DNA of 10,875 nucleotides from Bacteroidales bacterium (GTDB lineage: Bacteria > Bacteroidota > Bacteroidia > Bacteroidales > UBA1556), in assembly GCA_029935325.1 (NCBI GenBank), contig JAOZKO010000073.1, positions 1 through 10,875 on the forward strand, written 5' to 3'. The notes beneath the pieces are model-generated. The model was not told the DNA's origin, did no database searches, and worked only from the letters and a program-made list of their open reading frames with translations. A program made the translations under genes and the position numbers. This document shows positions 1 through 7,514 of the stretch, in pieces. Numbering within the stretch: position 1 is the stretch's first letter; each line of letters starts with the position of its first letter.

Positions 1-2
1 AC

Positions 3-3000
3 CTGATAGTAAATAATTTCATTCATTATAAACAATTGAACCAGAGTCATTGGGGTTGCGCTATTAATATGTTTAGTGCTACTTATGTAAATGTATATCA
101 TAATAGTGTTTCGGTAACTGGAACCTATACAAATACAGCCTCATTCCAAATATATGATAATAATCCAGGTTCTACTCCTTCAGGGAATATAGTCTTGAAG
201 AATAATATATTTACAAATTCTATTCCTGGAGCAAAGCTGTTTAGATTTACTCCTGTAGTTTATACTAAGTTTACAAATGATTATAATATCTTATATTCCT
301 ATGGTGTTGGTACAGTGTCTCCACAGATTAGTGGATTTGCTGCATGGAAAACAACTACAGGCGGTGGACAGCATTCAGATACGCTTGCACCATTTTATAC
401 TTCTGCAACTGATCTTCATATAAATACTAATCAATTGAATGGAACAGGTATTTATGTTGGGATTTTTGATGATATTGATGGAGAAATTAGAGATACTATA
501 ATACCAGATATTGGAGCTGATGAATTTATGCCTTCACCTTACGATCCGGGAGTTATAGCAATACTTAGCCCTGTTTCAGCATGTGGTTTGGATTCAAATG
601 AGACCGTAAGTATATTAATTAAAAACTATGGAAGTGCCTCAGTAAATGGAGGCTTTACTGTTGGATATAGTTGGACAGGATTAACTAATCCAGTAATTGA
701 AAGCCTATCAGATACAATTCAACCAGGTGACACTTTACTTCATACTTTTAGCACACCAGCAAATCTTGATGTAAGTGCAATTGGAAGTGATGTAGTATTT
801 GATTTCAAAGCTTGGGTATATTTACCATCAGATAACTTTAATACAAATGATACATTAGCTGCTAATATAAATTCTAATTTTATGCCAGCTATGCCAATAA
901 CGTCTAATGCTACTTCTAATTATGGAACTACAGCAAGTTTATCTGCCACATCTCCAAATCTAATTTGGTGGTATAATTCGGATACAACCAGTACTCCAGT
1001 ATTTGTTGGTTCAACATTTCAAACACCCATTTTATATGATACTACTCAGTATTGGCTTAGCGCACATACTACTAATTGTGTTGGTCCTCAGGCTACAGCA
1101 TTTGTAAATGTAGTAGGGTATCCATCTGTTGATGCTGGTATATCAAATATTGTGTGGCCTATTAATAGTGTAGTATCTAATAATACTGAAGTATTGAAAG
1201 TTAAATTGAATAATTATGGTACATCTGCTTTGACATCAACTAATATACATTGGACAATAAATGGTCAGCATGACTCTATTAATTGGATAGGAAATATTGC
1301 TGCAATGAGTTCTGATACTGTTAATATTGATACAACGATGTTTTCAGGTGGAGTTTATACATTCCAATCTTGGACATCTTTGCCAAATAATATAGTAGAT
1401 ACTGTAAATATTAATGACACATCAGCAACGGTAACATTTAATGCTTGTTTGTCAGGAATATATACTATTGGTGATACAGCTGGGGGAGCTATTTATGATT
1501 ATCCAAGTTTTAATGCTGCTAAAAATGCATTAGTACTTGCTGGTATATGTGGTCCAGTAACTTTCAGAGTGGATTCGGGTGTGTATGAAGAGCGTGTTGT
1601 ATTTCCACCCATTAATGGGGCTGATACTAATGCTCGGATTACTTTTACATCATTAAGTGGAGATAGTACTGATGTTGAATTGCATTATACTTTGTCAAGT
1701 AATGCTGCATGGACAATGAAGATAAGCGGTCAATATTATACCTTTAGTAATCTTACCCTTTCTGCTGTAAATAGTTCTAATTATGGTAGAGTTATGGAAC
1801 TTGCCAACGGAGCCCAATATAACGAATTTCTTAATTGTGTGATTGAAGGAACAACAGTAACAACCTCAAGTAATTTGTATGCTGTTATATATTCAAATGG
1901 AGGTGTTAATCAGTATAATACATTTAGAAACAACGTTATTTTGAATGGTTCGTATTCAATGTACTTTTATGGCTCTAGTAGTAATTTACAATATGGTAAT
2001 ATAATAGAAAATAATACAATACTTAATTTTTATTATTATGGAGTGTATTTGTATTATCAAAAAAATACAGAGCTTAAATCAAATTATATTGAAAACAGTA
2101 GTTCTTCAAGTAGTGTTTATGGAGTGCGATTTTATTATGCAGATAATATTACAGTCACAAGAAATACGATTAATCTAAATTCTTCTAGTGCTCATTATGG
2201 AATGTATGTTTACTATTCTGATGGCAACTCGCAAAGTCCAAACTTAATAGCAAATAATTTTATTATTTTAAATGGTTCAGGAGCAAGTGGCTGGTATGGA
2301 GTTTATTGTTATAGTTCCAATTATAATAATTTTTACAATAATTCTATTAATATCACAGGCGGAAGTACTAGTTCTCGTGGCTTTTATATATCAAGTGGAA
2401 ATAATATTAAGCTAGTGAATAATATATTCTCCAATACAGGCGGTGGATATGCATACTATATTAGTACCCCAGCAGCAATAGTCTCATCTGATTATAATAA
2501 TTTTTATGCAACAGGAAGTAACTTAGCTTATTGGAATGGAAATAGGCCAACTTTTGCTTCATTAAAATCGGCTAGTGGTAAAGATTATCATTCTAAAAAT
2601 TCTGCCCCAATGTTTTATTCGGCTACAGATTTGCATAGCGCAAGCATTGATCTTAATAATACAGGAACACACTTAAGTGATATTACTGTTGATATTGATG
2701 GCGAGCTGAGAAGTTTAACAAACCCTGATATTGGAGCAGATGAATTTACTCCTCCAGCTAATGATGCTGGGATAACAAATGTTGATGCTCCTTTGTCACC
2801 AGTAACAGTTGGTGTAAATAGTGTTCATATTAGTCTCAGGAATTTTGGTGCAGATACTCTTACTACTGCTACAATTGCTTGGACTATGAATAGTGTGACA
2901 CAAACTTCATATACCTGGAGTGGGAATTTACCCACAGGAACTTCTGCCGATTCTGTAAATATAGGATCCTATAACTTTGGAGGAGGAGCTAACTATCTAA

Positions 3001-6000
3001 AGGCATGGTCAGAAAATCCAAACAACCTAACAGATGCAAATAATATTAATGATACTATTATGATTACATTAATTGGTTGTGTTTCGTCAATGCATGGAAA
3101 TTACACAATTGGTGGTGCTACTGCTGATTTTATGACAATTAGTGATGCTGTAATGCAGTTGAGTACTTGCGGTGTCGATAGCCATGTTGTGCTTAATATT
3201 AATCCTGGAATATATACAGAGCAAATAATGTTAAGCCCTATCTTGGGAGCAGCTGATACTGCTACTATTACTTTTCAAAGTAGTACCATGGACAGTACTA
3301 ATGTAACTATTTCTTATAGTGCAACATCCGCTCACAACTATACGGTATATTTCAATGGTGTTGATTGGGTGCGATTTACGAATTTAACTATTGAAGCAAC
3401 AAATTCAACAGCTGGTAGAGCTTTAGTTTTTAATAATGGGGCTACTCATAATATCTTTCATGGAAATATTATCAAAGGAGCTTCTAATACATCTACAACA
3501 AGTGCTGCTATATACTCAGGTGGAGGATTGGATAATTATAACACATTTACACATAACGACATTCTAAATGGCTATTATGGCGTGTTTATGAGAGGAGGCT
3601 CAATAACTGGATTAGAAAATGGACTAGTGTTTAAGTATAATAATATTGAAGGATATTATTATTATGGAGCTCAATTCTATTATACAAATAATGTTGTATT
3701 TGATCATAATATTATTAAAAATGGTTCTACTTCTAATTATGGGTATGGATTGTATTTATATTATTCTGATGGGGCTATGCAAATCTCAAATAATGTTATT
3801 GATGCACGCCCAGGTAATTATCACTATGGCTTAAGAATATATTACTGCGATGCTACAGCTGGAAATCATGGAAGAGTATATAATAATTTTATTGGAGTTA
3901 CTAGCGGAACAGGCTCCTCATACGGAATCTATCTATATAATTCAACCTATCAAGATATTACAAATAATAATGTCCTTATTAAAGGGGGCTCAAATTACAG
4001 TAGATGTATTTATGTTTCCTCTGGTAGCAATAATAAGCTATTAAATAATAACTTTATAATGGACGGTACAGGTTATGCTTATTATGTTAGCTCTCCTACT
4101 GCAATAATATCAAGTAATTACAATAATATCTACAGTTCAGGAGGCCAGTATGCATATTGGTCTGGTGCAGTTGCAAATCTAACAGCCCTACAGGCAGCTA
4201 GTGGAAAAGACCCTAATTCTATAAGTGTTGATCCGGGTTATATTTCAGAATATGACTTACATGTTACTGTTGTTAACCTTAATGCTAATGCAACTTCTCT
4301 ATCATGGCTTACAACTGATATCGATGGGGAGCTTAGAGATACTCTTACACCCGATATCGGTGCTGACGAATTTACTCCTCAGGCCAATGATGCTGCAGTA
4401 ATTCTATTTCACTCACCACATATTAATTATGCCGCTCAGGGAACAGTTACTCCTGTAATGGTGAAACTTAAGAACTTTGGTATGGATACTATCCTTACTA
4501 TGGGTATAAGTTATGTTTATGGTAATAGTACTGCAATTAATGAAACATGGAATGGAGCTTTGGCACCAGGAGATACTATTAGTCATACATTTGCTACTTC
4601 AATTACAACTTTAGCTGGTTCAAACCCATTATGTGCCTATACTAGCTTGGTGGCGGATAGTAATCTTAATAATGATACTATCTGTATTAACTATGGCGGA
4701 ATAACAATAGCAGTACCAACATTCTGCGATAACTTTGATGTTGCTCCATCATTATGGGTGACCGATGATGCAGAATGGCAAATGGGAATACCACAAGGAA
4801 CAAGTATTAATAGTGCCCATAGTGCTCCAAACGTATGGATGACCAAGCTAAGCTCTAATTATAGTAGTAGCGCTAATTCGAATTTACTAAGCCCATTTAT
4901 TGATTTTACAAATGCTAGTGGCGCAACTCTAAAATTCTGGTATAATAGTGACCTATTAGCTAATGATGGAGTTTCATTACAATATTCTAATGACGGAGGA
5001 AATACATGGATAGTATTAGGATTTATGGGTGACCCTTTGGCAACTAATTGGTATACTATTCAAACAGGAGGAGTTCATTATTGGACAGGGCAAACTAGTG
5101 GATGGGTGCAAGCAACTTATGACTTATCACAATTTAATAATTCAACTTCCCTAATTCAATTTAGATTTAATTTCTTCTCTAATACTAGTGGTGCAGCAGA
5201 TGGTTTTGCAATTGATGACTTCTGTATAGAATTGCCAGCAATTCCTAAGGATGCTGGTGTTATATCAATTGATGCACCATCAAGTAGCACTGTTATTGGT
5301 TCTATGGGAAATACTGTTACAGTTACTGTTAAGAATTTTGGAACAGATACCTTAACTACTATTCCTGTAAATTATGAAATTAATGTTACTGGAACTGTGA
5401 CCGAGAATTTTGTTGTTGCAGGCGGTTTGCTTCCTGATTCTACTGCTAGTTTCACATTTGTAACTACTTACCAAGGGCCTAATGCAGACTATTCATTATG
5501 TGCATTTACAAATCTTACATATGATACATATACGCATAATGATTCTAGTTGTATAGCTTTATCTACTTCAGCAGCACCTTACGATGCAGCTGCAGTAATG
5601 GTGACCGTTTCTCCTCTATGGGCTCCTGATACAACAAAAATGTCGTACGATACTCAGGTTACACTTAGAATCAAAAACCTTGGTTTGCAGTCAATAAGTG
5701 CTGTGCCAGTACAATTCTCAATAGGGCCAACACCAATAGCAAGTGAAACCTATGGTGGTACTATTTTGTCTGGTGATTCAGTAGATTATACATTTGCAAC
5801 AACCTATCATTGTCCTGTAGGTTATTACCTATTATGTGCAAAAGTACTATTGGTTAATGATGCAGACGCTTCTAATGACCAAACATGTGAGACGTATTTA
5901 GGAATGAATGATGTAGGTATTGAAGGTAGCACAGGAGATGTATTTAGCGTAGAGCAAAATCAACCTAATCCTGCTTTTGGAACAGTGAATATTAATTATT

Positions 6001-6197
6001 ATGTGCCACAATCTGGAAAAGTTAAGTTTGATTTACGAAATGTATTAGGTCAGATGATACAATCAGAAGAATATGATGTTAGCGTAGGAAACCAGTTAAT
6101 ACAATTGGATGCCAACAAAATTGCTGAAGGAGTATATTATTATACTGTGGAGTTTGATGGCCAACGCATCACATATAAGATGATTGTAAATAGATAA
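3..6197 (+). CDS. Giant modular secreted/surface protein with beta-helix and CARDB-like repeats and a T9SS sorting tail (5' end missing)
   Basis: The reading frame is open to the left edge and already encodes beta-helix sequence there, so the true start is upstream. Residue numbers here count the TTG at 36 as 1. Order: end of a beta-helix ending in DIDGE...GADEF (to 164); CARDB-like 1 (about 169-282); Ig-like (283-364); CARDB-like 2 (365-470); beta-helix of pectin-lyase type (471-904); CARDB-like 3 (909-1014); beta-helix (1015-1446); CARDB-like 4 (1451-1552); jelly-roll/MAM-like domain (1563-1733); CARDB-like 5 (1738-1842) and 6 (1849-1958); T9SS type A tail (1968-2053). The family is expected to be exported through the Sec system and then the T9SS, and anchored on or released from the cell surface. 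Right-handed beta-helices often bind or cleave polysaccharides, but I see no catalytic motif, so adhesion or glycan binding is only inference. Codon use is AT-rich and rich in Asn, Ser, Thr and Tyr. The signal peptide lies outside the window. Confidence is high for the architecture and low for the role. Confidence 0.93.
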   Translation: MIVNNFIHYKQLNQSHWGCAINMFSATYVNVYHNSVSVTGTYTNTASFQIYDNNPGSTPSGNIVLKNNIFTNSIPGAKLFRFTPVVYTKFTNDYNILYSYGVGTVSPQISGFAAWKTTTGGGQHSDTLAPFYTSATDLHINTNQLNGTGIYVGIFDDIDGEIRDTIIPDIGADEFMPSPYDPGVIAILSPVSACGLDSNETVSILIKNYGSASVNGGFTVGYSWTGLTNPVIESLSDTIQPGDTLLHTFSTPANLDVSAIGSDVVFDFKAWVYLPSDNFNTNDTLAANINSNFMPAMPITSNATSNYGTTASLSATSPNLIWWYNSDTTSTPVFVGSTFQTPILYDTTQYWLSAHTTNCVGPQATAFVNVVGYPSVDAGISNIVWPINSVVSNNTEVLKVKLNNYGTSALTSTNIHWTINGQHDSINWIGNIAAMSSDTVNIDTTMFSGGVYTFQSWTSLPNNIVDTVNINDTSATVTFNACLSGIYTIGDTAGGAIYDYPSFNAAKNALVLAGICGPVTFRVDSGVYEERVVFPPINGADTNARITFTSLSGDSTDVELHYTLSSNAAWTMKISGQYYTFSNLTLSAVNSSNYGRVMELANGAQYNEFLNCVIEGTTVTTSSNLYAVIYSNGGVNQYNTFRNNVILNGSYSMYFYGSSSNLQYGNIIENNTILNFYYYGVYLYYQKNTELKSNYIENSSSSSSVYGVRFYYADNITVTRNTINLNSSSAHYGMYVYYSDGNSQSPNLIANNFIILNGSGASGWYGVYCYSSNYNNFYNNSINITGGSTSSRGFYISSGNNIKLVNNIFSNTGGGYAYYISTPAAIVSSDYNNFYATGSNLAYWNGNRPTFASLKSASGKDYHSKNSAPMFYSATDLHSASIDLNNTGTHLSDITVDIDGELRSLTNPDIGADEFTPPANDAGITNVDAPLSPVTVGVNSVHISLRNFGADTLTTATIAWTMNSVTQTSYTWSGNLPTGTSADSVNIGSYNFGGGANYLKAWSENPNNLTDANNINDTIMITLIGCVSSMHGNYTIGGATADFMTISDAVMQLSTCGVDSHVVLNINPGIYTEQIMLSPILGAADTATITFQSSTMDSTNVTISYSATSAHNYTVYFNGVDWVRFTNLTIEATNSTAGRALVFNNGATHNIFHGNIIKGASNTSTTSAAIYSGGGLDNYNTFTHNDILNGYYGVFMRGGSITGLENGLVFKYNNIEGYYYYGAQFYYTNNVVFDHNIIKNGSTSNYGYGLYLYYSDGAMQISNNVIDARPGNYHYGLRIYYCDATAGNHGRVYNNFIGVTSGTGSSYGIYLYNSTYQDITNNNVLIKGGSNYSRCIYVSSGSNNKLLNNNFIMDGTGYAYYVSSPTAIISSNYNNIYSSGGQYAYWSGAVANLTALQAASGKDPNSISVDPGYISEYDLHVTVVNLNANATSLSWLTTDIDGELRDTLTPDIGADEFTPQANDAAVILFHSPHINYAAQGTVTPVMVKLKNFGMDTILTMGISYVYGNSTAINETWNGALAPGDTISHTFATSITTLAGSNPLCAYTSLVADSNLNNDTICINYGGITIAVPTFCDNFDVAPSLWVTDDAEWQMGIPQGTSINSAHSAPNVWMTKLSSNYSSSANSNLLSPFIDFTNASGATLKFWYNSDLLANDGVSLQYSNDGGNTWIVLGFMGDPLATNWYTIQTGGVHYWTGQTSGWVQATYDLSQFNNSTSLIQFRFNFFSNTSGAADGFAIDDFCIELPAIPKDAGVISIDAPSSSTVIGSMGNTVTVTVKNFGTDTLTTIPVNYEINVTGTVTENFVVAGGLLPDSTASFTFVTTYQGPNADYSLCAFTNLTYDTYTHNDSSCIALSTSAAPYDAAAVMVTVSPLWAPDTTKMSYDTQVTLRIKNLGLQSISAVPVQFSIGPTPIASETYGGTILSGDSVDYTFATTYHCPVGYYLLCAKVLLVNDADASNDQTCETYLGMNDVGIEGSTGDVFSVEQNQPNPAFGTVNINYYVPQSGKVKFDLRNVLGQMIQSEEYDVSVGNQLIQLDANKIAEGVYYYTVEFDGQRITYKMIVNR
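1446..3077 (+). repeat. Internal protein repeat unit 2: beta-helix + GADEF motif + CARDB-like domain (544 codons)
   Basis: The unit opens with a Cys and a YTIG element, followed by a Cys-Gly entrance segment and a VDSGVYEERV-type strand. About eight to nine beta-helix coils follow, many carrying YG-x-x-x-YY. The helix closes with DIDGELR...PDIGADEF at 2691-2747, and a CARDB-like sandwich starts at NDAGI (2760). The same order recurs in the next unit. The match is clear at protein level, but the DNA has diverged, so this is an old duplication rather than a recent tandem copy. Confidence 0.8.
3078..4721 (+). repeat. Internal protein repeat unit 3: beta-helix + GADEF motif + CARDB-like domain (548 codons)
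   Basis: This is the second full copy of the unit at 1446-3077, with almost the same length. Matching landmarks in the same order are the opening Cys and YTIG, the Asn-Pro-Gly-Ile-Tyr strand, the Tyr-rich coils, the stretch around AYYVSSP and ASGKD, and DIDGELR...PDIGADEF at 4317-4373. The CARDB-like domain then starts at NDAAV (4386). A partial first unit, with GADEF at 471-527, lies at the left edge. Confidence 0.8.
4722..5234 (+). other. Jelly-roll (MAM/CUB-like) domain of the giant protein
   Basis: Residues 1563-1733 start with FCDNFD and end with FAIDDFCIEL, the layout of the jelly-roll domains found in many Bacteroidota secreted proteins. The Cys near each end (1564 and 1730) could form a closing disulfide. 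The middle has the SNDGGNTW element typical of this fold. Such domains often bind glycans or proteins. The binding role is inferred from the family, and the ligand is unknown. Confidence 0.65.
5937..6194 (+). other. T9SS type A C-terminal sorting domain
   Basis: The last 86 residues (1968-2053) carry the hallmarks of the type A sorting tail: NQPNP near the start, the strand pattern VNINYYVPQSGKVKFDL, then N-x-LGQ, an EGVYYYTVEFDGQ hairpin and a closing KMIVNR. In Bacteroidota this tail directs the protein through the type IX secretion system and is usually cleaved as the passenger is released or attached to the surface. It is the strongest single clue to the phylum. Confidence 0.93.
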
Positions 6198-6215
6198 ACT
6201 CAATGAATTGAAATT

Positions 6216-6246
6216 AAAGCCCTGGCAATTTTGCTAGGGCTTTTTT
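6216..6246 (+). terminator. Rho-independent terminator of the giant surface-protein gene
   Basis: The arm AAAGCCCTGGC (6216-6226), the loop AATTTT (6227-6232) and the arm GCTAGGGCTTT (6233-6243) form an 11-bp stem with one G-U pair, running into six T residues (6241-6246). It starts 19 bases after the stop codon. On the opposite strand the G-U pair becomes an A-C mismatch and the trailing T run is interrupted, so it should act mainly on the plus-strand transcript. Confidence 0.92.
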
Positions 6247-6325
6247 ATTGTCGTTTAGAATTGTAAATCACATAGTCAGGCGATTACTGTTTTATACAAT
6301 AATGTATAATAATCACAAAATCAAC

Positions 6326-6349
6326 CCCTTGCGCCTTTGCGTCTTTGCG
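6326..6349. repeat. Three tandem GC-rich 8-mers (CCCTTGCG, CCTTTGCG, TCTTTGCG)
   Basis: The copies are at 6326-6333, 6334-6341 and 6342-6349, each ending in TTGCG, followed by AGAAAC. They stand out as GC-rich in an AT-rich convergent gap (6198-6390) that otherwise holds only the terminator and a weak AT-rich inverted repeat. From memory, similar TTTGCG-type strings are scattered between genes in many Bacteroidota. Their function is unknown to me. Confidence 0.6.
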
Positions 6350-6390
6350 AGAAACAAAAACTCAACGAAGTATTAAAATATTCAAGAAAC

Positions 6391-7344
6391 CTAAAAAACA
6401 GCCTTTACAATCTGCTCAATATTATCAGATTTTCCCATAGTATAGTAGTGGAGAACTGGTGCACCCATGGCTTTAAGTTCCTTGGATTGCTCAATTGCCC
6501 ACTCAACTCCCAATTGCCTAACAGCTACATTATCCTTACACTTCAATGCTTCTTTTACCAAGGCATCTGGTAGGTCGATATGAAAAGTTTGGGGTAGAAT
6601 AGTTAATTGTTTCTTTGTTGCTAATGCTTTAATCCCTGGGATAATAGGCACATCAATGCCAATTGCTCTACATTCTTTTACAAAATCAAAATATTTTTGA
6701 TTATCAAAAAACATTTGAGTAACAATATAATCTGCACCAGCATCAATCTTATCCTTAAGGTTTTTCATATCCAACTGTTGGTTTGGAGCTTCGCTGTGTT
6801 TTTCGGGATAACCAGCTACGCCAATGCAGAAATCAGTAGGGTGAGAATTTTGTAATTCATCATCCAAATAAATTCCTTTGTTTAAGTTAGAAACCTGTTT
6901 TACTAATCCCAATGCATGCTTATGCCCATTTTGTTCTGGAATAAAATATCGCTGATTGCTAACAGGATCGCCTCGAACTATTAGTAAATTATCAATTCCC
7001 AAAAAATGCAAATCAATAAGAGCATTCTCGGTATCCTCTTTGCTAAAACCTCCACAAATTAAATGAGGCACAACATCTTTCTGAGATTTAAACTGAATTG
7101 CAGCTGATATTCCCACTGTTCCAGGCCTTTTACGTACTGTTTTCTTTTCAAGATTACCATCGGGCAACTCCCGATATTCTACTTCCTGCTGATGATATGT
7201 AACATCAATAAAGGCAGGGTTAAACTCCAGTAAACGAGCAATATTCGCTTGCAAATGATCAATGTGCTCGCCCTTTAATGGTGGTAGTATCTCAAATGAG
7301 AAAAGTGTTTCTTTAGCTTGCTTTATATGTTCTGTTACTTTCAT
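6391..7344 (-). CDS. metF: Methylenetetrahydrofolate reductase
   Basis: This enzyme is an FAD-dependent cytosolic reductase that converts 5,10-methylene-tetrahydrofolate to 5-methyl-tetrahydrofolate, the methyl donor for methionine synthase. The 317 residues span the whole TIM-barrel family length (E. coli MetF is 296). Visible landmarks are FSFEILPP, with the presumed catalytic Glu at 18; DVTY (47-50); VRGDP (123-127), with the conserved flavin-site Asp at 126; GVAGYPEKH (175-183); TQMFFD (209-214), with the substrate-contacting Gln at 210; and PGI (236-238). The ATG at 7344 gives the MKVTEHI start seen in Bacteroidota versions. It has no Shine-Dalgarno site, only an A- and C-rich leader. 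The stop is TAG. It lies 199 bases downstream of metH on the same strand, which fits a methionine-cycle operon. No oddity is seen in the protein. Confidence 0.97.
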   Translation of the reverse strand: MKVTEHIKQAKETLFSFEILPPLKGEHIDHLQANIARLLEFNPAFIDVTYHQQEVEYRELPDGNLEKKTVRKRPGTVGISAAIQFKSQKDVVPHLICGGFSKEDTENALIDLHFLGIDNLLIVRGDPVSNQRYFIPEQNGHKHALGLVKQVSNLNKGIYLDDELQNSHPTDFCIGVAGYPEKHSEAPNQQLDMKNLKDKIDAGADYIVTQMFFDNQKYFDFVKECRAIGIDVPIIPGIKALATKKQLTILPQTFHIDLPDALVKEALKCKDNVAVRQLGVEWAIEQSKELKAMGAPVLHYYTMGKSDNIEQIVKAVF

Positions 7345-7350
7345 GATATT

Positions 7351-7425
7351 TGTGTTTTGTGTTCTGTGTTTTGTGTTGATCCGATAGCTATCGGATTGTT
7401 AATGTGTTGTGTGTTTTGTGTTGAT
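7351..7425. repeat. Direct repeats TGTGTTTTGTGTT(GAT) in the metF leader
   Basis: Three copies of TGTGTTTTGTGTT lie at 7351-7363, 7365-7377 and 7410-7422. The last two are identical for 16 bases, through GAT (7365-7380 and 7410-7425), and bracket a perfect palindrome. In the metF transcript this reads as an ACACAAAAC-rich, poorly structured leader directly before the ATG. Confidence 0.85.
7379..7396. repeat. 18-bp perfect palindrome upstream of metF
   Basis: ATCCGATAGCTATCGGAT is its own reverse complement. As RNA it can form a 7-bp stem with an AGCU loop. No T run follows on either strand, so it does not look like a terminator. It sits 35 bases before the metF start. It could be a protein-binding operator, a small mobile or repeated palindrome, or a transcript-stabilising hairpin. 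The sequence alone does not decide between these. Confidence 0.85.
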
Positions 7426-7442
7426 TGATTGACCTATAACTT

Positions 7443-7514
7443 AATAACCTAATAACCTAATAACCTAATAACCTAATAACCTAACAACCTAATAACCTAA
7501 TAACCTAATAACCT
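7443..7514. repeat. Nine-copy 8-bp tandem array (AATAACCT)
   Basis: Nine units of AATAACCT run head to tail. All are identical except the sixth (7483-7490), which reads AACAACCT. ACCTATAA-like sequence flanks both ends. On the coding (minus) strand the unit is AGGTTATT. The array lies between the metH stop and the metF start. The 8-base unit is not a multiple of 3 and puts stop codons in every frame, so it is non-coding. Copy number in such arrays changes easily by replication slippage. Confidence 0.95.

Noticed and set aside
36..38. TTG at 36 as the start codon of the giant protein
   Set aside because: The frame is open to the window edge and the codons before it (LIVNNFIHYKQ) read as beta-helix sequence. 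There is no ribosome site or signal peptide at this point, so the gene starts upstream.
3646..4044. Two small plus-strand ORFs inside the giant gene (3646-3834 and 3850-4044)
   Set aside because: They lie in another frame of the Tyr/Asn-rich beta-helix coding sequence. Their Ile/Leu/Met-rich products are by-products of AT-rich codons in that region.
6292..6309. Inverted repeat TTATACA-ATAA-TGTATAA as a metF terminator
   Set aside because: The 7-bp stem is almost all A-T pairs and has no following T run on either strand.
6337..6573. Plus-strand ORF overlapping the end of metF
   Set aside because: It lies antisense to well-supported metF coding sequence, and its product resembles no family I know.
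7443..7514. Repeat array considered as a CRISPR
   Set aside because: The units are 8 bp and directly contiguous, with no spacers and no cas genes nearby, so it is a simple tandem repeat.
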